Positions 1 to 5,182 of a stretch of DNA of 5,846 nt are shown here, one piece after another. This DNA comes from Halovenus sp. GTDB taxonomy: Archaea > Halobacteriota > Halobacteria > Halobacteriales > Haloarculaceae. Positions within the stretch are counted from its first letter, which is position 1; the number at the start of each line of letters is the position of its first letter. A program made the position numbers and the translations under genes. The notes beneath the pieces are model-generated. The model saw only the letters and a list, made by a program, of their open reading frames with translations, searched no databases and was not told the origin of the DNA. The stretch lies in contig PUNZ01000253.1 in the NCBI GenBank assembly GCA_003551945.1, forward strand, positions 1 through 5,846, given 5' to 3'.

Positions 1-1494
1 GATGGGTCAAACACCTCCGGCTTTCAGCGGACGATGCTGATTGCAACAAACGGGGAAATCGAAACCGAAGCAGGAGCGGTCGGCATCGAAGACCTCCAAC
101 TTGAAGAGGAAAGCGCCCAGCGGGTCGAAGAAACCGACAACGGCGTCCGTTACAGCCTCGACAGGCTCGGTATCCCACTGGTGGAGATTGGAACAAGCCC
201 CGACATTCGCACACCAGCGCAAGCACGGGATGCCGCCGAGCAGATTGGGATGTTGCTCCGCTCGACAGGGAAAGTAAAGCGCGGGCTGGGAACCATTCGA
301 CAGGATGTTAACGTCTCCATTGCAGAAGGTGCGCGAGTCGAAATTAAAGGCGTCCAAAGCCTCGACGACATCGACGATATCGTCCGAAACGAGGTTCGTC
401 GACAGGTCGAACTGCTGGAGATTGCAGAGACGCTGCGTGAACGCGAAGCAAGCGTTGGCGAGCCACAGGATGTAACAGCAGTATTCGAAGCGACTGACAG
501 CGGCGTCATTGGCGGCGCACTCGAACAGGGCGGGGTTGCACACGCTGTTCGGTTGGCTGGATTTGACGACATCGTCGGCCAAGAGATTCTTCCTGAGAGA
601 CGACTCGGAACGGAGTTTGCAGACCACGCAAAGCGTCACGGTGCAGGTGGGATTTTCCATACCGACGAATTGCCAGCATACGGTGTGACCGAGGCTGAAG
701 TCGATGCACTCCGCGAGGCCGTCGATGCAGAGCCGGAGGATGCTGTTGCACTTGTGGCAGACACACCAGAAACGGCAGAGTTAGCAATCAGTGCCGTGGC
801 TGAGCGGGCGAAAACAGCACTCGATGGTGTCCCAGAAGAGACCCGTGATGCACTTGATGATGGAACCACGCGCTATCTACGCCCGCTTCCGGGTGCTGCG
901 CGAATGTACCCCGAGACGGATGTGCCCCCGGTCGAACCAGACGCAAGCGAGATTGAGCCACCGGAGCTGTTGACCGAGCGAGTCGAACGGTATGTGACTG
1001 AGTACGACCTCGACCACGGCCTCGCAGAGCAAGTGGCATACGGCCAACGAATGCCATTGTTCGAGCGGGCCGTCAAGATGGGTGTTGACCCAACCCTCGC
1101 TGCGGGAACCGTCGAATCAACAGTCACAGAGCTGCGGCGTGATGGTGTCCCGATAGCGGACCTAAGCGACGACCAGTTCGTTTCAGTATTCGAGCTGATT
1201 GTCGAAGACGAACTCGCAAAAGAGGGGATTCCTGACCTCCTTCGAGTGCTCGCTGAGGAACCAGCACTGTCGGCACGCGAGGCAGCAGAGCAAGAAGACC
1301 TGGGCAGCGCCGCGGAAGACGAGGTACGAGCCGCCGTGCAAACCGTCGTCGAGCGAAACGCAGAACAGGTCGAAGAGGAAGGAATGCAGGCATTTTCAGC
1401 GCTAATGGGCGAATGTATGGGAGAACTTCGCGGAAAGGCAGACGGTGATATCGTCAGCAGCGTCCTGCGCGAGGAGATTCAGGCACGGAGTTAA
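1..1494 (+). CDS. gatE: Glutamyl-tRNA(Gln) amidotransferase subunit E, 5'-truncated by window edge
   Basis: The frame is open from base 1 and starts DGSNTSGFQRT, a conserved GatB/GatE block, so the true start lies upstream; the ATG at 34 is internal. The visible 497 residues are about four-fifths of a typical GatE of about 620. GatE with GatD forms the archaea-specific amidotransferase that converts misacylated Glu-tRNA(Gln) into Gln-tRNA(Gln); GatE activates the tRNA-bound glutamate with ATP. In visible numbering, the rest of the GatB-like catalytic domain covers about 1-160, with GTIRQDVNVSI near 97-107 and VEIKGVQSLDDI at 113-124. An AspRS-type (GAD) insertion, the GatE hallmark, covers about 165-285. 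The family motif RYLRPLPGAARMYPETDVPP lies near 291-310, and a GatB/YqeY tail domain reaches the C-terminus. The stop is TAA. No gatD is in the window. It converges on the HalX gene with a 27-bp gap. Confidence 0.97.
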   Translation, partial: DGSNTSGFQRTMLIATNGEIETEAGAVGIEDLQLEEESAQRVEETDNGVRYSLDRLGIPLVEIGTSPDIRTPAQARDAAEQIGMLLRSTGKVKRGLGTIRQDVNVSIAEGARVEIKGVQSLDDIDDIVRNEVRRQVELLEIAETLREREASVGEPQDVTAVFEATDSGVIGGALEQGGVAHAVRLAGFDDIVGQEILPERRLGTEFADHAKRHGAGGIFHTDELPAYGVTEAEVDALREAVDAEPEDAVALVADTPETAELAISAVAERAKTALDGVPEETRDALDDGTTRYLRPLPGAARMYPETDVPPVEPDASEIEPPELLTERVERYVTEYDLDHGLAEQVAYGQRMPLFERAVKMGVDPTLAAGTVESTVTELRRDGVPIADLSDDQFVSVFELIVEDELAKEGIPDLLRVLAEEPALSAREAAEQEDLGSAAEDEVRAAVQTVVERNAEQVEEEGMQAFSALMGECMGELRGKADGDIVSSVLREEIQARS

Positions 1495-1507
1495 CAACAC
1501 CACGAAA

Positions 1508-1519
1508 GAGGTATTCCTC
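1508..1519. terminator. Small hairpin between convergent gatE and HalX genes
   Basis: GAGG-tatt-CCTC forms a perfect 4-bp stem with a 4-base loop inside the 27-bp gap between two convergent stop codons. Read on the minus strand it is followed by TTTC, a weak U-tract for the HalX transcript. On the plus strand there is no T-tract. It may act as a small bidirectional stop, but a stem this short can occur by chance. Confidence 0.25.
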
Positions 1520-1521
1520 AG

Positions 1522-2106
1522 TCAGCGCCCTTCTCGACCGACTGCATCGAAGGCGTCAAAAAGCGCATCAGCATCAGGAAGCAACCGCCGCGCCCGGTTC
1601 CGGAGGTGTGTCGCCCGCTGTGACAGTTGCTGGTACTTTTCATTCTCCGCAAGCGCATCAGACTGTAACTCCGCTTCGAGAACGCTCCGTGTGGATTCAG
1701 CGCTGAAATACTCTCCAAGCAATTCATACCCAAGAATTTGGCACTGCTGGGTAACCGCAGTTCGAAGGTCTTCCCGTTCGAGCGGTTTGCAGAGATAATC
1801 ATCAAACGGCATATCGAGCACATCGAATCCCGGGTCAATTGCCGTCACCATAATAACGCGGCCAGTAAACGCACGCGCAGCAAGCCGCTCAAGCACTTCA
1901 TCGCCTGACAGCCCAGGCATGTGTCTATCAAGCAAAACTAAGTCGTAGGACTGCTCGTCAATACGCGAGAGGGCATCGGCACCATCATAGACGGTTTCGA
2001 CGGCACACACACCTCGAAGACGGAGTGCATACGCGTCGGCGACCTCCTTTTCATCATCCACAATCAACGCACGAGGGAGTGTATCATCACCGGGGACAGC
2101 GGTCAT
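1522..2106 (-). CDS. HalX-domain response regulator (receiver plus HalX)
   Basis: This is a cytoplasmic two-component response regulator of 194 residues. The receiver domain spans about residues 11-120. It shows the acidic pair D17/D18 (LIVDDE), the phospho-acceptor D60 in LVLLDRHMPG, the switch threonine T88 (VIMVTA) and the conserved lysine K107 (YLCKPLE), so it should be phosphorylatable. Residues from about 120 to the end (YELLGEYFSAESTRSVLEAE, then a coiled-coil-like stretch) match the HalX domain, which is common on haloarchaeal receivers and has no established function. No recognised DNA-binding domain is seen. The start is the ATG at 2106: an upstream in-frame ATG at 2220 would add 38 residues that do not resemble a receiver, and a TATA-like box sits about 39 bp before 2106. 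No histidine kinase is nearby, so the partner is unknown. It is divergent from a winged-helix gene, suggesting joint control. Confidence 0.92.
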   Translation of the reverse strand: MTAVPGDDTLPRALIVDDEKEVADAYALRLRGVCAVETVYDGADALSRIDEQSYDLVLLDRHMPGLSGDEVLERLAARAFTGRVIMVTAIDPGFDVLDMPFDDYLCKPLEREDLRTAVTQQCQILGYELLGEYFSAESTRSVLEAELQSDALAENEKYQQLSQRATHLRNRARRLLPDADALFDAFDAVGREGR

Positions 2107-2140
2107 AGGGGTTTCGTGTGCATGTATTTCAACTGCGTTG

Positions 2141-2149
2141 TTAAAATAA
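2141..2149 (-). promoter_or_regulatory. TATA box for the HalX response regulator
   Basis: Minus-strand TTATTTTAA, the most A/T-rich run in the divergent spacer. Its centre lies about 39 bp before the ATG at 2106, which predicts transcription from near 2118 and a leader of about 12 nt. This supports the 2106 start over the upstream in-frame ATG at 2220, which lies on the wrong side of the box. Confidence 0.5.
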
Positions 2150-2193
2150 CTCTCTTCGACAGGAAATCCCTCGTCGAGATGCCAACACAGTGT

Positions 2194-2239
2194 ATTCAGT
2201 ATAGCTAGAGGGGACTGCATTGGGATTCAGCATACCTAG
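2194..2239 (+). repeat. Pair of 15-bp direct repeats upstream of the winged-helix gene
   Basis: ATTCAGTATAGCTAG (2194-2208) recurs as ATTCAGCATACCTAG (2225-2239), with 13 of 15 bases identical. The starts are 31 bp apart, about three helical turns, so a protein could bind both on one DNA face. The second copy ends 11 bp before the ATG at 2251. The first copy contains TATA at 2200-2203 and could include the winged-helix promoter. This arrangement suits an operator for autoregulation by the winged-helix protein, or a site for another regulator. That role is inference; the repeat itself is directly visible. Confidence 0.55.
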
Positions 2240-2250
2240 CAAGGAAACCA

Positions 2251-2694
2251 ATGAGTGAGGCTTGCCTGTACAACGATATGTCGAGTAAATCTGTCCACAA
2301 CACACATCGTCGAGCACAACGACGACAAAGTACCCCAGCAGCAGAGCGGATAATCGATTGTCCAACGGAGACGGTTATCGAACTGTTTGGTGACGAATAC
2401 ACACGTGCGGCACTCGACGCAGTCACCGAAACCGCTCGAAGCGGGCGTGAGGTGAGCGAGTACACAGCGATGTCACGACCAACTGCATTCCGACGGCTGA
2501 ACCAACTGGAAAAAGCGGGGTTCGTCACGAGCGAGCAAAGACTCGACGACGACGGAAATCACCACAAACGGTATCGGTCGCGTATCAGCACCCTCTCGAT
2601 ACAACTAACCGACGACGGGCTCGTCACAACAGTGATAGCGGCTAGTCAACGTGAACAGCAACAAGCGGGCTTCAGCGTTCGAGCCGAAGACTAG
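2251..2694 (+). CDS. Winged helix-turn-helix transcriptional regulator (ArsR-like fold)
   Basis: This 147-residue protein has a low-complexity, basic N-terminus (about 1-35) and a winged-helix domain over about 42-120. The domain opens with ELFGDEYTRAALDAVTE, a block typical of haloarchaeal HTH proteins. A recognition-helix region MSRPTAFRRLNQLEKAGFV (74-92) follows, and then the wing (about 93-118: polar turn DDDGNHHKRYRSR, strand STLSIQLTDDG). It is likely a cytoplasmic DNA-binding repressor or activator; no metal-binding cysteines or ligand domain are seen. The ATG at 2251 has an AAGGA-like purine stretch 5 to 9 bases before it; the in-frame ATG at 2278 is an alternative that removes nine poorly conserved residues. 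It is divergent from the HalX regulator and convergent with SBDS with a 12-bp gap. A 15-bp direct repeat lies directly upstream. The family is clear, the target genes are not. Confidence 0.85.
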   Translation: MSEACLYNDMSSKSVHNTHRRAQRRQSTPAAERIIDCPTETVIELFGDEYTRAALDAVTETARSGREVSEYTAMSRPTAFRRLNQLEKAGFVTSEQRLDDDGNHHKRYRSRISTLSIQLTDDGLVTTVIAASQREQQQAGFSVRAED

Positions 2695-2706
2695 CGAAAC
2701 CGAAGG

Positions 2707-3432
2707 TTATCGCGTGTTGAGTTCGTCTTCGTCTTTGACAATTCTCGTTTCTGCGGTGCCGCTGGTTTCTTCGTTGACAAGGTCATAAAAGTCGTTTTGC
2801 ATGCCCGCGGGGAATTCGATAACACCAATCCACGAGCCATCTGCCTGCCACTCTTCGCTTTCGAGCGTGCCGAACTGCCTTACCTTTGCCTGCCCGCTCC
2901 CGGCATACTCAGGCGGAAGTTGAACGGCAATCGTAACCGTGTCGAATCGGATTGGAATGACCGGACGGAGCGCGTCGAGTGCGTCGTCAATCTGACTCTC
3001 GACCGGTTCCATCGGGTCGATTCTGAAATCAGTCTGTTCGAGTGCGGACTCAATTCGGTCAGGAGGGTGTGGCGCGTTGTCCATCTGGGGATTGACCGCA
3101 TTTCTGGCAATTTCCGTAACCAGTTGGTTGTGTTTTTGTTCTTGCATCTCCCGGCGTTGTTCCGCCGTAATCTGGATCTCACCGCGTTTGATGACCTCCG
3201 GAATGATTTCGAGGGGGTCAGTCGTCTCAAACACCTCCTCAAGGGCTTTCTCCGGTGGTCGGTCACCGGTAGCGGCGTCCTCGAACACATCCTCCGCAGC
3301 GATGACGTCCTCAAGGTCGCCATCGAACTCGCCGCGTTTGATAGCCAATGCGGCGTCCGGGTCAACCAGCACCTCAAACTGCTCGCCGTGAGATTCAAGC
3401 CGAGCGGTGACTGCTTCGTCGAGTGATATCAT
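2707..3432 (-). CDS. SBDS/Sdo1 ribosome maturation protein
   Basis: This is the archaeal orthologue of the Shwachman-Bodian-Diamond syndrome protein, 241 residues, about the usual archaeal length. In eukaryotes SBDS acts with the EFL1 GTPase to release eIF6 from the 60S subunit; the archaeal protein is thought to act on the 50S subunit in a similar way. The three-domain layout is visible. The N-terminal FYSH domain is about 1-88, with FEVLVDPDAAL at 19-29 and the end motif GEIQITAEQR at 84-93. A central helical domain is about 94-165, with PHPPDRIESAL at 121-131, and a C-terminal ferredoxin-like domain is about 166-235. The start is the ATG at 3432, exactly 27 bp from a TATA-box centre, so the mRNA is probably leaderless. 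It follows psmA in the same direction after 132 bp with a terminator between, so it has its own promoter. Exosome genes do not follow, in line with their absence from haloarchaea. Confidence 0.96.
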   Translation of the reverse strand: MISLDEAVTARLESHGEQFEVLVDPDAALAIKRGEFDGDLEDVIAAEDVFEDAATGDRPPEKALEEVFETTDPLEIIPEVIKRGEIQITAEQRREMQEQKHNQLVTEIARNAVNPQMDNAPHPPDRIESALEQTDFRIDPMEPVESQIDDALDALRPVIPIRFDTVTIAVQLPPEYAGSGQAKVRQFGTLESEEWQADGSWIGVIEFPAGMQNDFYDLVNEETSGTAETRIVKDEDELNTR

Positions 3433-3454
3433 TACCCGTGTCTACTGGCGGGCG

Positions 3455-3463
3455 CATTAAAGG
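3455..3463 (-). promoter_or_regulatory. TATA box of a leaderless SBDS promoter
   Basis: Minus-strand CCTTTAATG, preceded by the purine/A-rich BRE-like GATAACA. The centre of the box is 27 bp from the first base of the SBDS ATG, the spacing at which archaeal transcription starts on the start codon. There is no Shine-Dalgarno sequence before the ATG, in keeping with the leaderless mRNAs usual in haloarchaea. Confidence 0.7.
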
Positions 3464-3471
3464 TGTTATCA

Positions 3472-3487
3472 ACAACGATATGTCGTT
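3472..3487. promoter_or_regulatory. Inverted repeat upstream of the SBDS promoter
   Basis: AACGA-tatg-TCGTT (3474-3487) is a perfect 5-bp inverted repeat with a 4-bp spacer, centred about 48 bp upstream of the SBDS start and just beyond its TATA/BRE. Fourteen bases of this site (ACAACGATATGTCG, 3472-3485) occur again exactly at 2270-2283, at the start of the winged-helix gene. It may be a shared operator or activator site; that is inference. Confidence 0.35.
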
Positions 3488-3545
3488 CCGAGCGTCCGAT
3501 GACCGATTCGATACTGGATGCGCAGCTCTGTAAGTGAGCGACCGG

Positions 3546-3571
3546 AAAAAACGACGGATACGCGTTATTCC
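3546..3571 (-). terminator. Terminator at the end of rnp2-psmA
   Basis: On the minus strand a short hairpin (arms 3566-3571 and 3556-3560, one bulged base) overlaps the psmA stop codon. Four bases later comes a run of six T (3551-3546). U-rich runs end transcription in archaea, so this probably separates the rnp2-psmA message from SBDS, which has its own promoter. Confidence 0.5.
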
Positions 3572-4338
3572 TCGTCAGCGTCGTCCGCTTCCTCTTCCTC
3601 GTCCGCTTCACCGAGAAGGGCAAACTGTTCGAGGTAGGCCTCCGTTTCCTCATCGGAGAGTTCGTGGAACTGTTCAGTTTCTGTACTGATGGTGGCAACA
3701 CCCAATCCGTCTGCAGAGAGGCCGTCATCGCTGACAGATGCCAGCGCGGACAGCGCCAGCCCAACACCCTCGTCAAGAGTCATGTCGTCTGTATACTCCT
3801 CTTCGAGGTATTCGCGGATGTCGGCGCGGTCGGAGCCAACAGCGAGTGCTTTCCACTCATACGGTGTGCCCGATGGGTCCGTCTCGTAGAGACGTGGCTT
3901 GCCATTTGCAATCCCGGCGATGATGAGTGCAACACCGAACGGGCGAGCACCACCAACCTGTGTATACTGCTGGATATAGTCAGTGACCTCTTTTGTCAGC
4001 GTTTCGACCGGGATTGGCTCGCCATAGCGCAGTTCATTCAACTGCGCCTGTCGGCGGGCAAAATCGATTAGCTGGCGGGCATCCGCGACATGGCCGGCGC
4101 TGGCGATCCCGATGTGGTCATCTGCCTTATGAATTTTCTCGACGCTGTCACGCTCCATCAGCGGCGAGCGGATGCGTTTGTCTACCGCAATGACGACACC
4201 CTCTGGCGTTCGAACACCGATACTTGCCGTTCCACGTTTGACCGCTTCGCGGGCGTACTCGACCTGATAGAGGCGACCGTCCGGGGAGAAGATTGTAATC
4301 CCCCGGTCGTATGCCTGCTGTTGGTTATGTCCCTGCAT
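3565..4338 (-). CDS. psmA: 20S proteasome alpha subunit
   Basis: This 257-residue protein forms the outer seven-membered rings of the 20S core, which gate substrate entry and dock the PAN/Cdc48-type unfoldases. The N-terminus carries the gating YDR (Y10-D11-R12) and the alpha-type signature FSPDGRLYQVEYA at 17-29, followed by REAVKRGTASIGVR. There is no propeptide or N-terminal threonine, so it is alpha and not beta. K68 (SVEKIH) fits the inter-subunit pocket lysine that binds the HbYX tail of the regulatory ATPase. The C-terminal 20 or so residues are an acidic E/D tail, as in haloarchaeal PsmA. The start at 4338 gives the MQG N-terminus known for haloarchaeal alpha subunits. It begins 2 bp after the rnp2 stop, so the two genes are co-transcribed and probably translationally coupled. 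The beta subunit is not in the window. Confidence 0.98.
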   Translation of the reverse strand: MQGHNQQQAYDRGITIFSPDGRLYQVEYAREAVKRGTASIGVRTPEGVVIAVDKRIRSPLMERDSVEKIHKADDHIGIASAGHVADARQLIDFARRQAQLNELRYGEPIPVETLTKEVTDYIQQYTQVGGARPFGVALIIAGIANGKPRLYETDPSGTPYEWKALAVGSDRADIREYLEEEYTDDMTLDEGVGLALSALASVSDDGLSADGLGVATISTETEQFHELSDEETEAYLEQFALLGEADEEEEADDADEE

Positions 4339-4340
4339 AG

Positions 4341-4820
4341 TTACTCGAAATCGAGCGTCGTCGCGCCAACGAACGCGTCGCCGACTCGGATATCCGCCCG
4401 ACCATCGAAGCAGTGAGCGGTTCGGTTGGCGTTCTCGAACACGACGTCTCTCTCTTCCCGTTGTTGCAATCCGCGCCCCATATACTTTTCCTCACACGCC
4501 CGGATGGTCCCGCTCACTCCACGGATACGAATCCCAATCGGCGAACCCGCAATCGAACCCAGGCACGCAAGGGCCGCGCGAGCGGCCGAGACATGCCCAC
4601 GGTAGACACGAACAACGGCTTCACACCCACCGTCACTGGTTCGAAACCGGACCACCGAAAGGTCGAGTTGCGCGCTGCCAGCGTCCCCAAGGAGATTCTG
4701 TGCGCTGTAATAGAGTTCGCGTTGAAAGACGTCCCTCTCAAGAGCATGGTCGGGCCAAGTCGTACTCTCGACAGCAAGATAGCGCCACCGTGGTTGGAGA
4801 TGTTTCGGGAGATGTTTCAT
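4341..4820 (-). CDS. rnp2: RNase P protein component 2 (Pop5/Rpp14 family)
   Basis: This 159-residue protein subunit of archaeal RNase P, which removes the 5' leader of pre-tRNA, normally pairs with Rpp30 to support the catalytic RNA domain. The start MKHLPKHLQPRWRYLAVE is the conserved N-terminus of haloarchaeal Pop5, so the ATG at 4820 is used. The in-frame GTG at 4877 directly follows a stop and would add 19 unrelated residues. The RRM-like fold spans about 11-115, with LSVVRFRTSDGGCEAVVRVY in the central strands. The signature GVSGTIRACEEKY lies at 101-113. The stop TAA is 2 bp before psmA. No Shine-Dalgarno is present. A possible TATA (CTCAAATAG on the minus strand, 4878-4886) would give a leader of about 35 nt containing a 5-bp hairpin at 4837-4851. 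Its usual partner gene rnp3 is not found upstream. Confidence 0.94.
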   Translation of the reverse strand: MKHLPKHLQPRWRYLAVESTTWPDHALERDVFQRELYYSAQNLLGDAGSAQLDLSVVRFRTSDGGCEAVVRVYRGHVSAARAALACLGSIAGSPIGIRIRGVSGTIRACEEKYMGRGLQQREERDVVFENANRTAHCFDGRADIRVGDAFVGATTLDFE

Positions 4821-4937
4821 GGAATTGGGATGCAATCGGGCCGTGCGCCCGGTCGTTATGCGTGCTTGTCGTGCCACCTATTTGAGTCGTCGGTCTCCAC
4901 CGGAAGGGATACCGATGACGACCCCGCCCATCAAGGG

Positions 4938-4963
4938 ATTTGATTCCTTCGAGGGAATTAAAT
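4938..4963 (+). repeat. 26-bp imperfect inverted repeat / hairpin
   Basis: Arms 4938-4947 and 4954-4963 pair over 10 positions with nine Watson-Crick pairs and one G-T wobble; a further T-G wobble (4948/4953) can close a UCGA tetraloop. Both wobbles are pairs only if the + strand is transcribed; on the minus strand they become A-C mismatches, so an RNA role would favour the + strand. As DNA it could equally be an operator upstream of rnp2. No T-tract follows, so it is not a standard terminator. Confidence 0.55.
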
Positions 4964-5071
4964 GGGAGAAACCAAAGTGCCGTTTGAAGCCCCCTCACAC
5001 CGGTGTAGCTAACTTCCGACAAAAAGTACTGGTGCTCTGAGTATCATTATCGATAACGACAGACGGCGAGT

Positions 5072-5080
5072 CATATAAAA
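5072..5080 (+). promoter_or_regulatory. TATA box of ambiguous direction in the rnp2-gshA spacer
   Basis: CATATAAAA is a strong A/T box in an otherwise GC-moderate spacer. Read on the + strand it predicts a start near 5103, just ahead of a hairpin and a terminator-like hairpin with T5. Read on the minus strand (TTTTATATG) it would start transcription near 5050 and give rnp2 a leader of about 230 nt. A perfect palindrome TTATCGATAA lies at 5047-5056, upstream of the box on the + reading and over the start point on the minus reading. Confidence 0.45.
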
Positions 5081-5102
5081 ACACCCACCTCCTTTGTACG
5101 TG

Positions 5103-5182
5103 TGCAGGGTTACCAATGCCCTGAATGGGGCATCGGGGGCAGGTGGTGGCACCCCAACACATGTCATCGTGTGGTTGTTTTT
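5103..5182 (+). ncRNA. Candidate small non-coding RNA, about 80 nt
   Basis: The unit has a TATA box about 27 bp upstream, no ORF longer than 20 codons, and a terminator-like hairpin with T5 at its end. Inside is a stem of 5113-5121 with 5128-5136 (eight Watson-Crick pairs, one A-C mismatch) and a competing 5-bp stem CAGGG 5105-5109 with CCCTG 5119-5123. The two cannot form together. Bases 5127-5149 are very G-rich (GGGG, GGGGG, then three GG steps), so a quadruplex is possible. No known RNA family was recognised and no C/D box pair is present. Function unknown; the call rests only on layout. Confidence 0.33.
5155..5182 (+). terminator. Hairpin plus T5, + strand terminator-like
   Basis: Arms 5155-5163 and 5168-5177 form nine pairs with one bulged G (5173) and a TCAT loop. 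A run of five T (5178-5182) follows at once. One pair is a T-G wobble (5162/5169) that works only on the + strand, and the T-run gives the same direction. There is no + strand gene close upstream, so it implies a short + transcript. Confidence 0.45.

Noticed and set aside
7..660. 217-codon minus-strand ORF opposite gatE
   Set aside because: It is the antisense shadow of a clearly conserved gatE; the translation is cysteine-rich, without recognisable domains and not acidic as haloarchaeal proteins are.
2107..2220. N-terminal extension of the HalX regulator to the ATG at 2220
   Set aside because: The extra 38 residues do not look like a receiver extension, and the TATA-like box at 2141-2149 lies inside that extension.
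2797..3426. 209-codon + strand ORF opposite SBDS
   Set aside because: Antisense shadow of SBDS, with an Arg/Phe/Leu-rich composition and no recognisable family.
4638..4655. TGGTTCGAAACC resembling a tRNA T-arm
   Set aside because: It lies inside rnp2 coding sequence with no acceptor stem, anticodon arm or D-arm around it.
4413..4943. 176-codon + strand ORF opposite rnp2
   Set aside because: It covers the well-supported rnp2 gene in antisense; the translation is low in acidic residues and shows no known domain.
4938..4985. CRISPR repeat-like segment (palindromic core followed by a GAAACC stretch)
   Set aside because: It occurs once only, with no second repeat copy and no spacer-sized periodicity.
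4738..5022. 94-codon minus-strand ORF overlapping the rnp2 start
   Set aside because: It overlaps rnp2 in another frame, does not resemble Rpp30 or any family I know, and is rich in R/H/T.
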